This document shows, in pieces, positions 12,190 through 24,037 of a stretch of 64,000 bases of DNA (positions are counted from its first letter, which is position 1; the number at the start of each line of letters is the position of its first letter). The notes under the pieces were generated by a model. The model saw nothing but the letters and a program-made list of their open reading frames with translations, was not told the DNA's origin and made no database searches. A program made the position numbers and the translations under genes. The DNA is from Progne subis subis (Eukaryota > Chordata > Aves > Passeriformes > Hirundinidae): contig JAKJHU010000084.1 in NCBI GenBank assembly GCA_022316685.1, forward strand, positions 264,001 through 328,000. Direction: 5' to 3'.

Positions 12190-15100
12190 TATGAAGATCA
12201 GGGTGTCCCAAGAAGTGGGCTTTTTTCAACTTTTTTGGCCATTGCAAAATAAGAAAGAAATTTTATCTCGTTCAAAAAAGTGCTTGTTTCTCCTTCTTAT
12301 TTTCAATGCTTATTTTAATTTGAATTTTTAAAATGGTGCACAAATGGTTATACTCCTGTACTCTGATGTCTAGCTTTCTTGCTGTTGTGCTCCTGACAGT
12401 GTCCACCTGTGAGAGTTGTAAAAGGGAAGGATTCTGTAAGCCACTTTCTGAATGAGTATCTGACTAATAGCATTCAGGTATTTGCAGAGACTTTCATTGG
12501 CATGGATTAAAGAGTCATCAGAAGGGCTGTGTACTGACTGTGTTACACAAAGATAATATGATAAAGACGGTGACCACATCTAGATCTAACACATATATCT
12601 GATTGTTTAATGTCCCTCTGCACACCTGGGTGAATAAATACAGTCTTTAGGAGGAGGGTGGGAGGGGTTAAAACAGGCTGCAAATGGAACAGGACATGGA
12701 GCCAATGTTCTGCATCACCTGGCTAACCTCAAGAAAGATTAATCATCTCTCTTCACCTGAGATGGTGTAACATATCTTGGATCTGCTAAGAAAACTTCAT
12801 TGTTAAAAATACCCTGCGTCTTGCTAGAGCTGTTTGCTTTCTGTATTAACAAAAGGCATAAGGAATTTGAGAATGTCCTGTCCTTTAGAATGTAGACTAT
12901 ATTAGCAGGTCTCCTTTCAGCTTTTTTTGCAGAAGGGATAAAGCAAATCTTACATGAGCAGGACAGCCATCCCTGCTTCTCAGGGAACCAGCTGTTCCAA
13001 TTCCTCTCTGCTGCTGTTCAGTATCTCCTTCAAAACCAACATTTCTGAATGTCCAAGGGCAGAGAGGGAATCAGAATTTAGGCTCAATGCCTAAATTCAT
13101 ATTCTTTTCACAGCATCACTACAACAAAGATGCACACATCCACGCAACAACAACCCTATATGTAGACACACAGTCCCAGCTGGTCCACTTAACAAATTTC
13201 AGCCCTATTATTAGAACTTTTATAAACTAATGTCAGTGTCTATGTAAAACAGGGTGGTTGAGGGCTGGGACTGATAAGTTCTCAGTGAACTCTCTCTACT
13301 TTATACTTTACACAGAGGGTTTTGCTATTAAGTGAAACAAGATCCATTTGTAATGAGATACATTTTATTTTTTATTTAGGAAAGACTGAGTAGATAATTG
13401 GTCCAGGTTAGTGTTAATCCATAGTAGTGCTAAATTTAGATCCAGAAATGGCTTCTGGTGATTCGCACATTTTGTGCTTTATGACTGGAAAATAATGCTG
13501 GGGAAAGTACAACAGCCTGTCAGGCACAGCCTGCAAGGCCAGAGTCAGACAATGCAACAACTTGACTTCTTCAGTCTTAGTGTTAGACTGAGGGTTTGAG
13601 TGAACTTCTTCACTTATTTAAAAAAATGAGAAAGAATGGCAATTTTAACGTTCGTAACCATAATATTCCTTTAGAAAATAATGCCCTACCACACAGCCTT
13701 GGCTTGGCTGCTGTTATTCAGCACTGCACAGCACAAAGCCTTTGCTGGCACCATAGCTGGGCAACTCTCTGCTCCTCTGATGCAGATCAGTCTCTGCACT
13801 TCCAAGAAGACACAGCCTGAAAGGGAGGTAGGAACAGAGGGTCACAGTGTGGTGTGCTTTGCTGATCTCCTGTTCTGATGCTTACATGAGTCATCTCACA
13901 GCACAGCACACGATTGTACAGCTGTACATTTAAGAACAATAAAAATACTGGAAAGTTCATCTGTGTCATTTGCAATTTGCATTACAAAACAAAAAGACAT
14001 GGCTCAACATCTTGTTCCTTCTTTTGAATACGATTTTTCAGCTAGTCATAGGTGAGTGTTCAGTAAGACATCACTTAAATAACTCCCATGCACAGTTTGA
14101 ATTACCATGCAAAACATGTTCTATCCTTCTGGCTTTAGGAAACTCAGCTATAAACTCTGGACCACTTTTCCCATGTCCTACCAGCCAAGTAAAAGAAAGA
14201 AACAGGGGTTGGCATTTCACAAAATGCAGGCATGGATTTAGGTATCATTCAGTGAGAGCAACTCACTGGCGACTTCAAAAGAACAGCGTAGCTATTGCAA
14301 CATAGAACGTAATGGAGATGGAAAAATCCTAATCTTCTCCCTGGGGTATTTATTGCCTCTCTTACAGTCCCCTGTACATCCAGCCATCCCTGGTGCCTGT
14401 AGGAATTGTAAAAGCAGAAAAAGAACAAAACATTCTCAAGAAAGGCTCTGAAAAGTGAAGTGTGATCTCCAGGGAGAGCGCTTGTGCCATTAAATGTCTG
14501 ACATCAGATTTCGCTGCAGGCGATGGCAAATTTGTCACCAACTTCAATAGCAAAGTCTGGGCTCCGGGCTCTCTCCTCCCACCACTTTCCCTCAGCCTTG
14601 CTCCTTGCCAATGAGATTAGTGGGACAGAAACAGACGGAAGCTTTAAGGAGGATGCAAAGGAAAGGCTTGAGCACTATGTTTGTGTTCGTCCTCAGCTAC
14701 CAAGAGCCTCCCTGTTTCCAAAGGGCAGAGGTCAGCACACCCACAGGCAGATCTACAGTGCTGCCCTGGGCACTGCTTGGAGCCCCTCAGCCCCATTCCC
14801 AATGAAAGGAATCACAGCTTGGAGACGTTGACTTTCCAGCAGCACCCCACATCATGCTGTGCTAACACACCTGAACTTGTGCTGCGCTTGCAACCCAGGG
14901 CTTTTCTTTACAGCCCTAATTCCTAAATTTCCTGGAATTTTCAATATACCGTTGCAAGGCACAGCAGAGGACAAGGCTGAGATGCCAAATCTCCTTTGCC
15001 CAGTTAATGTGTGGCACCACTGGTGTGAAACAGATCCCCCTTCAGAAAGGCAAGCTAACCACCCAAGCCACCTTGCCGTCTTCCTTTGAAATATCCGAAA

Positions 15101-16159
15101 TTGGTAAAATGAAGTAATGTTTGGGTTTGGTGCCTTTAAAACTGCTCAGTTAGCCCCAACACTCTTGCAGGCAGTGCAGCCACCAAGGGCCACTCCATGC
15201 CCACAGAATCTGGAGAAGTTCTCAGGGGGAGAACTTGGCCAGCCCCCTCCCAGCAGCGCCTTCCACCCCAGCCCTGACTGGGTCCTTGCACAGCACACTG
15301 GTGACGTGGTGGGAGGTCAGATGCTTTTTCTTGGTCTTTGAACATAAGTGGAAAAACGTGTTTTATCATGCAGATGTGTAATTGGCGTCCTGGCAAAAAA
15401 TAACTGTCCCAGCCAGAAAACACACCAAGGCGAAGAGAGACAGTATTTTGTAAAGTGTCTGTTTTTACTGGAAAAACCAGCAATATCCGTGTTTTAAAAA
15501 CGTAATAAATACGTAACCCAAAATATACCTATTGCAGTTGACAAAATTCAATTTTAATCTAAATAGCTTTTAAAACAAATAGTACAATAAGAACCTTTTA
15601 TAAAGGCCCTCTAACCTCACAGTTCCATATTCAGATCAATTTTCTACCTATTTTTTCCACTCTTGAAAGATATTACACATGTTATTACTGCCTTCCTTAA
15701 CTGGCATTTCCATTTTATGGGTTTCTGAAAGAAGCAATTGAAAATTTGAAATATAAAGTATCAGATAAATATGTGATTCATGTTGCAATTTTCCATATGC
15801 TGACTACTGCCAACTTTGCAACTTGGCAGATGCTGGGAATATTCCAGCTCTACCCTTTCAATCTTCCTCTAGGAACAAGAAGAAAACATTTTGTCAGTCT
15901 TTAAACTGACAGGATCTGCAGGATCTCTGGTGTGCTATGGGTAAGCTCCCAAAATGTAATTGCTTAACCAACCCTTACTGTAGCTTTCTACACTGTGAAA
16001 TTTCCCACTTCCCAATAGCTGGCATATTTTCCCCCATCCAGATTTGAGAATCAGGTGAAAGAAACCCAAAACCAGCATCCAAACCGGGGAGGGAAAATCT
16101 GCAAGTCGGGTAGCAGGTGGGGACGTGCTGTTCTCCTTGGCAGATCATTTGATCCTTTG
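12190..16159. other. Intergenic, no gene recognised
   Basis: Ordinary A/T-rich sequence between the 12 kb solo LTR and the 16 kb LTR remnant. Open frames such as those at 13.6-14.3 and 14.5-15.3 kb lack supporting features. Confidence 0.55.
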
Positions 16160-16465
16160 CAGAGGCTGCAGCATGGGGAAGGCCAGGGCCGTGATTGTGG
16201 CGTGCAAAGCAATCACACAGAATCAAGAGATTTGCAGGGCAGAGAGAGAGAAAGAGAGCAAGGCCGAGAGCTCCAACCTGTTTATTTCTTAAATTTTTAT
16301 ACATTTGTTGGTCTGGTTGTGGATTGGCTTCTGGGGTTACCACCTCTCAGCCCAGTGGCCAGACCAGCTGTCAGTTACAATTATTTTCAGGCTAGAAATA
16401 CGGAAACGAAGGACAGGGAACGAAAAACAAAAGGTTTGTTTATGTTCCCATGTGTGAGAAAAGCG
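16160..16465 (-). mobile_element. LTR remnant with CCAAT, TATA and poly(A) signals
   Basis: On the minus strand this reads as a retroviral promoter. There is a CCAAT box (AGCCAATCC, + strand 16322-16330), then TGTATAAAAATTT as TATA box, then AATAAA (+ strand TTTATT near 16281), then a pyrimidine-rich R/U5-like stretch (GCTCTCGGCCTTGCTCTC). Edges are approximate and no target duplication was resolved. It differs from the 29 kb family. It lies 1.4 kb upstream of the RGS2 promoter, pointing away from the gene. Confidence 0.65.
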
Positions 16466-17739
16466 AAAACTGCTCCTAATATTGTGCAGAAACTAAAGAA
16501 AATGACTCCATCTTATGAACAAGTAGAAGGCTTTAAAAAAACTCAGAAAAAGCAGGGTGACACGGGGCTGCGTTTACCAGTGTTGTTCCAAGCCCGCCTG
16601 TGCCTGGCCTGCACGAGTGTCACAGCGCGTCCCGCGGCCCCGGCGCGCTCGCAGCTCGCCCGGCGCTGGCTCTCCACGCCGGTGACGACAGAAGCGCTGC
16701 AAGGCAGTCAGCACACACCCGTCCATCATCCTGGCACTGCCTGCGCCGCTCTTTGCTTTGGCAACTTCACCCCACAGAGTTTCTGGAACTGATGATTTAC
16801 TGCACTTAGAGCCTTGCTCCTTCCATACCTTCTCCCATGGTAACCACCCTCACAATAATTTCCCTTTATGTGCATACCATATACAGAACTAAGCGCTGCC
16901 TGTTGCAAAAAAATCATTTAAAGTGATTTGGTAAAGTTTATAGAATTGAACTTTATTTTCCTATCAGGTCATCAATATATAGTGCAGAGTACAACCAGAA
17001 ACACTGAAAAGTTTTTGAAATGCTGTCACAAATTAAACGGCGTTCCTTTCCCCCAGACATCTCATTTAAAGCAAAATGCTTTAGTGCAGCTTGCGAGTGT
17101 TCAGCAAGCAGAAGTTGCAAGGGCACAGTGATTATCTAAAAGGATCAGACACTTGTGCTGTGTGATTGTGCTGAAGTCAGCTGGCATTTTGGGAGTCAGT
17201 CCCTCTGGACACTGCTTTTTGTGGCAGCAAAGACAGGCTCAATGTACCGTGAAGATGAAGACACTTTCTTTTTCTGAAGAAAAGAGCAGAAAAGCAGAGA
17301 GAGGGTAAAGAGAAACTCACATGGTTCCTAAATCCAAATTGTTTGGACACGATACCCTCCAGCTGGACACTGCTGAGAAGGATCGCATGGCCTTTTCAAC
17401 AAAGCGAGTGCTCGAGGAAGGCACTGCAACTTCTTCCAGTGCTGGGAATAATTTACACGGTTCGCTGGTAGGTGGCAACACTGCACAGAGCTAAACCCTG
17501 CGCAGACACGGGGTGGAAGGGATCCGCAGCCTGAGTTAGAAGAGAGGCGACACCAAAAGCGCCGTACGCTCAAACTTAGAGCTACTCCATTTTACTGAAG
17601 AAATTTGGCTCAGTCCTTCCTTTTTCACATACTGGACACACTCAGAAAATCCGAATAACCTTAAAACAAACAGCTCCAGAAGAGCAGGGCATGTTCTTGA
17701 CTGACGGAAAGGATAGCCAGCCCTTTTGGCGGTGCGAAA
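16466..17739. other. RGS2 upstream region with a small CpG patch
   Basis: At 16,590-16,780 there is a separate CpG-dense patch (GCGCGTCCCGCGGCCCCGGC and neighbours) about 1.2 kb upstream of the inferred start site. It may be an enhancer or an alternative promoter (inference). The rest is plain sequence. Confidence 0.45.
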
Positions 17740-17918
17740 GATTTCCAGGAAGGCAGGGAGTAAGGAAGAACAAAATCAAGAGGGGCGGGGGGAAGGTTCG
17801 CGACGCGGAGGAGAGGCGAAGCTTGCCAGGCTGGGGAGGACGGGCGGGCGTGGCTGGCTGGGTGCCGCCCTCCGCCCGGCCGGGGCCATAAGAGCGGGCG
17901 AGGGCGGGCGGCGGGACT
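17740..17918 (+). promoter_or_regulatory. RGS2 CpG-rich core promoter
   Basis: Upstream of the minisatellite the sequence turns sharply GC- and CpG-rich. It holds a GC box (GGGGCGGGG at 17782-17790), further GGGCGG-type motifs at 17896-17914 and a TATA-like CATAAGAG at 17887-17894. A TATA element there would place transcription start about 25-30 bp downstream, at roughly 17915-17920, where the minisatellite begins. The CpG-rich zone continues through exon 1 to about 18480. The start site is inferred from motif spacing, not seen. Confidence 0.6.
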
Positions 17919-18319
17919 CGGAGCGCGGCGGGGCTCACTCACTCACTCGCTCGGAGCGCGGCGGGGCTCACTCGCTCGGAGCGCGGCGGGGCTCACTCAC
18001 TCACTCGGAGCGCGGCGGGGCTCACTCGCTCGGAGCGCGGCGGGGCTCACTCGCTCGGAGCGGGGCAGGACTCGCTCGCTCGGAGCGGGGCAGGACTCAC
18101 TCGCTCGGAGCGGGGCAGGACTCGCTCGCTCGGAGCGGGGCAGGACTCACTCGCTGGGAGCGCGGCGGGGCTCACTCGCTCGGAGCGGGGCAGGACTCAC
18201 TCGCTCGGAGCGCGGCGGGGCTCACTCACTCGGAGCGGGGCAGGACTCGCTCGCTCGGAGCGCGGCGGGGCTCACTCACTCGGAGCGCGGCAGGACTCGC
18301 TCGCTCGGAGCGCGGCGGG
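17919..18319 (+). repeat. 25-bp GC-rich minisatellite forming the RGS2 5' UTR
   Basis: Fifteen units and a 14-nt partial unit start at 17919, 17952, 17977, 18006 and then every 25 bp from 18031 to 18306. The base unit is CGGAG, then either GCGGCGGGGCTCAC (type A core) or GGGGCAGGACTC (type B core), then CTCGCT or a variant. Units one and three are 33 and 29 bp because of extra 4-bp ACTC steps, so a tetranucleotide repeat is nested inside. Order is A five times, B four times, A-like, B, A, B, A, an A/B hybrid, then a partial A. The last partial unit ends on the base before the RGS2 ATG. No ATG occurs inside, so no upstream start is created. The array is probably polymorphic in length (inference). 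Confidence 0.95.
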
Positions 18320-20474
18320 ATGCAGAGCGCCGTGTTTCTGGCCGTGCGGCACGGCGGGCCCGTGGAGCTGAGCGGCCGCCGCCGCAGCGAGCCCGAGGGG
18401 GCCGACGTGGGCAGGATGAAGAGAACGATGTGAGTCCCCCGCCCGCCCGCAGGGATGGGGATGGGAAGCGTTTTCCTCGCCTTCAGGGGCTGTGGGTGAC
18501 TCCCCGCTGCAGGAGCCGCCTCGAGGAAAGCGCTGCTGTCTAAAGCTCTGCGAGCTGTCATTTTTAAACGAGCATCTCCCTCTTCTTTCTTCCAGCATTA
18601 AAGATTGGAAAACAAGACTGAGCTACTTCCTGCAGAACTCTTCCAATTCTAACAAAAGAAAGTCTAAGAAGGCAGGGAAACACCGCAACTACTTCAGGTA
18701 AGTTCTGAGAAAAGAGATTTTTGTTTAATAACTCGAGTGTTCTTCAAAAGCAGTAAAGCTTGAGTAGCGTAGTCTGATGTTCTCCCTCTTTCTGCAGACC
18801 TTCCCCTGAAGAAGCCCAGCTGTGGTCAGAAGCCTTTGATGAACTTCTTGCTAACAAATGTAAGTTGTCTTTGAAAAGTAACATTTGGGAGCAAAGGGGT
18901 GGAGAAGTTTGTATGTCTGTAAGAGTTTGCTTCCTTCCATGTCAGCATCGTACCTCTCAAGTAAGAGCTTTGATTCTGGTCTTGCAAGTTAAATGCTTTT
19001 AACAGTTTAAAGCCAAAATACATAGAAGTGTGTTTTGTTTTTATATATATAAACTAATAATAAAACAAAAAATGCCTCAGAATTCTGGATTTCTTTTTTT
19101 TTTTTTCCTTGAAACCCCTGTGGCTCAAATCATGCCTGTCAGCTTGGCTTTGCCAAATGGGAAAAGGGCATTTATTCCCTGAGCTTACTGCATAACCAAA
19201 GCAAACACTTTCTAGTAATGTGGGAAGTATTCTGCAACACGGGCTCAGTGATCTTGGGGTTTTACTGTAGCTCTACTAGAAGCAGCATTCACTAGCAAAA
19301 CCAAAAGTCTAAGAATTAATACTGCTATTTGCTCTTTGAGCTTGAGTCATCCTTTCCATTGAAAGAATATTCCAGAGTACTGTAGCAGTCATATTTACTG
19401 CAATGTAAAGGTTAACAGAGGAGAGCTTATCTAGAGATAAATGGGTTTTTTTTAATGTATTCTCAGGCATCACAGGAGGAAACATAACCATAGAAATGGT
19501 TTCATTTTTTTTGTGTTTGCCTAAGAAATGGCAAACTCAAAGTGAAACCTGCCAAGCTGTTAAAGCATTAACTTGCTTGCAAACATAAATTATGGATTTT
19601 TTTTATTGCCATGATATCACTGAAAAAAAAGTAGACCTACAGGAAAGCATTCTGGTAGAGACTGATGCGACCAATAGGTAAAATCAAGATTCATGAAATA
19701 GTTAATTAATGGTGAGTACTTTTTCTTTCCTTAGATGGTCTTGCTGCTTTCCGAGCTTTTTTGAAGTCTGAGTTTTGTGAAGAGAACATTGAATTCTGGT
19801 TGGCCTGCGAGGACTTCAAGAAAACAAAATCACCCCAAAAGCTGACATTGAAAGCCAAGAAAATCTACAATGACTTCATTGAAAAGGAGGCTCCCAAAGA
19901 GGTAAAGAAAGGCTGCTTAAATATAAACGCTCTATTCTATGAGTTCCTACAGCCGTTATTTCTTTGAACTCAAGATACAGATGTCAAACTGCATTGTACA
20001 TAACCTCACCATTAATGTCTGGGTCCGATTACAACTGCCTTTTTACCAAGCTGGAAAATGGCACAAGAAGTGTTGCAGAGAATTTCCATTTTAGCTGAGA
20101 AAAGACGTACCAGAATTAGTTTAGACTTTGTGCAAAAGAAGAATTTTCTTAAAGAAAATCCTCCAGTAATTTGACCCTGTAGTAATGGGATCTTGCCTTT
20201 TTCATCTCTTCGGAGGCTGTACTGTGTATTACACTCGAATTCTGTTCTCAGGAGTAATGTCTCCCTTTCTGTGTTTCAGATAAACATAGACTTCCAGACC
20301 AAGAACATGATCGCACAGAACATCCAGGAAGCCACCCATACCTGTTTCAGCGCGGCGCAGAAGAGAGTCTACAGCTTAATGGAGAATAACTCCTACCCGC
20401 GGTTTTTGGAGTCTGAATTCTACCAGGAGCTGTGCAAGAAGGCACCTATCAGCAGAGCAACCCAGGGCACATGA
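18320..20474 (+). CDS. RGS2: RGS2, regulator of G-protein signalling 2 (five exons)
   Basis: The protein speeds GTP hydrolysis by G-alpha subunits, chiefly Gq, at the inner face of the plasma membrane. Coding exons are 18320-18429, 18596-18697, 18798-18859, 19735-19901 and 20280-20474. All four introns are GT-AG, the phases agree, and the sum is 636 nt, or 211 residues plus TGA, equal to human RGS2. It begins MQSAVFLAV and carries the basic amphipathic membrane-binding helix from Met33 ([16 protein letters not shown]). The RGS domain spans about residues 83-199, with [13 protein letters not shown] and [12 protein letters not shown] blocks. Cys106, Asn184 and Glu191, known to give human RGS2 its Gq preference, are all present, as is Asn149. 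Start chosen by alignment to the mammalian protein; ATG context is GGG before and C after. Human alternative starts Met5 and Met16 are Val and Glu here. RGS2 rather than RGS1, 13, 18 or 21 is clear from the N-terminus. Confidence 0.97.
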
Positions 20475-21240
20475 GCGATGGAAAGGAGGGAGAAGCAACC
20501 TCTGGGCTGGTGAGGAAGCCAAGCCACAGCTCGTGAGCAGCATCCTGACCCAAAAAGGCTGGGGCACTGAGCACTCTGCCCCGGTGCAAGGACAAATACT
20601 GACTTGGGTGCAGAGCTGATGGCCCACGGTGACGCTGCTGGAGGGTGCTCAGGGGAGATGGCAGAAGCACACCAGCCAGCTGCCAGCACTGCCCTTCTCT
20701 GCCAGTGCTGCAGCAAGGGGTGGCTATGCAGGAGCCCTTCTGCCACAGCTAAGGAGCAATGCAGCAGGTCCAGACAGAGCTTCTTTCTTGTGGACAGAAG
20801 CTGCTCTCTGCTCTTGGGCACTGCTGGGAACTTGAGTAATTGGTTGCCTATTTATTTTTCCTAAACATCCCCCAGCGTTGCTGGTGTTGGGCTCAGTGTG
20901 CTCACACCGGTTCTGTTACTGCCCCGAGCTGCCAAGAGCTGTGCTGGGTTTCTGTGCAACCTCCTCACAGTAACAGCACTGTGAGGGGAGGAAGGGATAG
21001 GATAACTCTGTTCCCAGAGGAACAGGTTCTGCAGATAAAGTATGCAGGGCTGGGTTGTGTCAGCAGCTCTGCGTGGGGCCAGACTGAGGGCAGAACTTGG
21101 CCAAGATGAACAGCAGCTGTTTAGTACTGTATTTATATGTGGATTATGATTGTGTTGAATGCTGCAATGTCATGTTTCTGTCTTGAAGACAGCAAGCTTC
21201 TGTGAAGTTTTATTGTTTTTAATAAACTATTTTGATACAA
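20475..21240 (+). other. RGS2 3' untranslated region
   Basis: The sequence from the RGS2 stop to the inferred cleavage site. AU-rich patches of the kind that shorten mRNA life occur near 20849-20858 (TATTTATTTTTC) and 21126-21138 (GTATTTATATG). RGS2 is known as a rapidly induced, short-lived message, so these are plausible stability elements. Open frames crossing this stretch in both directions are not thought to be coding. Confidence 0.75.
21221..21226 (+). terminator. RGS2 poly(A) signal AATAAA
   Basis: A canonical AATAAA lies about 750 nt after the RGS2 stop and is followed within 25 nt by T/G-rich DNA (CCTCTTTTGTTG), as expected for a cleavage and polyadenylation site near 21240. Confidence 0.85.
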
Positions 21241-22106
21241 AGCCTCTTTTGTTGCCCAATTTATGTTGCATGGACAGATACACACTGTCTGTCACTGGGC
21301 TCCAGAGTATGGGGACTGTGGGTCCTGGCTGAGATGTTATTATGGCTAATTTTAAAGCAGTTAGTTCTTAACCTATGATGTGAGTTTTCTGTTGTGGTTT
21401 TATCAACAGAATAAAAACCTTCGGAACTTGAAAGCTTAACAGGGAGATGTGTTCAACCACATCCTCTGTCCCAACATGTCTGTGAAGCAGATCTCTAAGA
21501 TGTGCAAGGCACACATTCAGCTACCCATGATGTCAGATCAAACAGAGCAGCAGTGCTGCTGCAGCTCACAGGGTGCTGTTGGGAACACAGACACCCATAC
21601 TACTGCACTTGTGCAAGCCCAACACCTCTGTTCAGAAAGGGCTTAGGAGGACTTCAGTGTCACAAAACCTGTGCAAAGTCAGGAGAAGCAGTGGTACAAT
21701 AAAGGCATTTGACTCTCAGCTAGGTGACAGTTGTTCAGGGGAAAGTTACTGGTCATTGTTATTCCATGCACAGTTTTTCCCCAAACCAGCCTCTAGTTAC
21801 CTTTGTAGCGTCTGCATTTCAGATCTGCTTAGGTCTTGGCTCCAGCTATTTTGATTCCAATGCTCAGTTTAGAGCTTTAATTGCTTATTTCATGTATATC
21901 TACAGCAGTCACTTCTATAACACACCACTTTTCTAAGTATCAAGAAAATTCTAACTACAGTATTTTCTACTTCAATTGCACATCCAAAAACTGTTCAAAA
22001 GCAGCTCCTTCAGGTCTGTATGTATGCATTGCAGGAGAGGAGCCTACAAGAGGGACTTTTCACAAGAGTTACAGGAAAAAGGGGAATTGATTCCAGCAGA
22101 GTAAGT

Positions 22107-22296
22107 CAGATTAGATATTAGGAGGAAGTGCTTTTCTGTGAGAGTGGAGAGGCACTGCACCAGGTAGCCCAGAGATGGCTGCCCCATGCCTGCTGCTCTT
22201 CAAGGCCAGGTTGGACAGGGCTTTGGTCTGGTGGGAGGCTCTGGTGGAACTAGATCATCCTTAGGGCTTCTTCCAACCCCAAGTGGTCTATGATTA
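22107..22296 (+). mobile_element. CR1 LINE 3' end
   Basis: Matches the well-known avian CR1 3' region: TATTAGGAGGAAGTGCTTTTC, GTGAGAGTGGAGAGGCACTG, TTCAAGGCCAGGTTGGACAGG, GGAACTAGATCATCCTTAGGG and TTCCAACCCC ending in TCTATGATTA. It is a 5'-truncated copy, as is usual for CR1. Bases differ throughout from the consensus as remembered, so it is old. Confidence 0.9.
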
Positions 22297-24012
22297 CATG
22301 AGGATACTATGTACAGTGGAGTGAATACATACATACCCACAGATATATATGTCTATTTTACTGGCTCTGTGCACAGAAATTAATTTGGTACAGCCCCCAC
22401 CTTGCCATAGGTGGCTGTGGCCATGAGAGCTGGCTCTCATTAAGCTACAGTTGCTGATCAGTTAAGTCCACATAAAGAAAGCACAAGAAAACCTCATCCC
22501 AATAATTTCCTGCAACAGAGGTTTTTTTACTAACAAGGGAAGACAGATTTCGGCTGATAATTGCTTTGGTAAAATAACAAAATAATAAAACTAGCCAGAA
22601 GTATACCTATTAAAGATCCAGACCTGGGGCAGGAATAATTCCATGAAGATTCAACTGTGCCAATTTGGGGTGTGGTAATTAACCACTGCTGGTGTCTGGT
22701 TTTAAGGAAAGAAACATTTCTAGTTTCAGCAGGTGCCTGAACGTAGAGGAAATGAAGTGGGGCTGATAGGTCTGGCATCCCTGCCTAAGGCTGCTCTGGG
22801 ATATTTTTAAAATCTGACTCATGAATATTGAGCATTAGGAAGGCAATGCAGGCAGCTCTACAGCTGCCACAGAGCGAGCCACTGGGCTGGCAAAGCAACC
22901 AAGCCGTGCTGAGTGCCTGGCACAATCTGTCTGCAGCACAGAGAGGCCTGGCTCCACCGCCAAGATGTGCAGCAAAACAACCTGGTGTATCAACAGAAGA
23001 AAAAAATAAATAAAACCATCTTTTTATTAAACTCCAACAGACAACATTCCTTCCAATTTCTGCTTTTCCATTTTTAATCTGTTTTCCCAACTCCTAGGAG
23101 GAGGCTTCACTAGAAAACCAGGTACTGCAGGCACATTGGGAGTGCTACAACCTGAGATATTGCTATGAACGTTTCCTGTGGAAATAAAACCCCAACAATT
23201 TCTTTAAGAAGATGCTGGTTCTGTACTGCTGGCAGCCTTTACAGCTGCAGTTAAAATTGGTGCTCTGGTATCAGTATCCAATGGCAACACATAACAAACC
23301 GCTCCTTCCCCAACAGCCCGTCCACGTTCACGCACTCCCAGTCCCACCGGGCTGCCCACAGCCAAACACACCATGATGCCAAGGATAGGGCTGGCATGAG
23401 GGCGACCTGCCGGCCAAGGTGTGGGTGCTGCTCAGCAGCTGTCCCTATTTTAGTTTCCATCAGGTTATAAAACTGCTCTTGCCCACATTCACTATCTGGG
23501 ATACAGGCTGGAGCTGCCCTGGTGGAAAAAGAAAGAAGGATCTGAGTGAATAGCTGCAAAGGAGCACAGAAACTGGACACATGTGTAAAGAAGCCTAGCA
23601 TTGACAGGGAACAGACCTGCTGCAAAAAAACTGAGGAGTGAGGAATGGGCATCTGCAGGAGGGTGTCCCACAGCGAGCCCAGACTGATCCCAGGCAGGTC
23701 AGTGCCAGCCCCTGCCATCCCAACACACCTGATAACTGTGCATATGTCTGAGGGTCTGGAATTGCTGGAACACCCCAGCAAACGTGGAATAACAGCAACT
23801 TCTAACTATCCACATATCACTGTTTTTATACCACAGTGTCACAATAGTTGGTGTTTTTCTTAGCTGCTAGAGGCAAGCGGTTTTCCTACTCGTGTATCAC
23901 AGAAAAATACACCTCTCACCTTTATGACAATGAAGAGAAATTCAAAATTGCAAGTGGAGTATCTCTGGCCATTCCCCAAGTAAGAACTTGATGCAAACAC
24001 TACACAATAATT

Positions 24013-24037
24013 AAAACAAAACAAAACAAAACAAAAC
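24013..24037 (+). repeat. (AAAAC)n microsatellite
   Basis: Five AAAAC units in an A-rich setting. Confidence 0.9.

Noticed and set aside
16055..16792. 245-codon plus-strand open frame upstream of RGS2
   Set aside because: It crosses the minus-strand LTR remnant and then a CpG patch, changing composition midway; best explained as chance.
17726..18433. Arg/Ser/Gly/His-rich repetitive protein of 235 residues as a separate gene
   Set aside because: It is the translation of the 25-bp minisatellite plus RGS2 exon 1; the first exon ends in the middle of its last codons.
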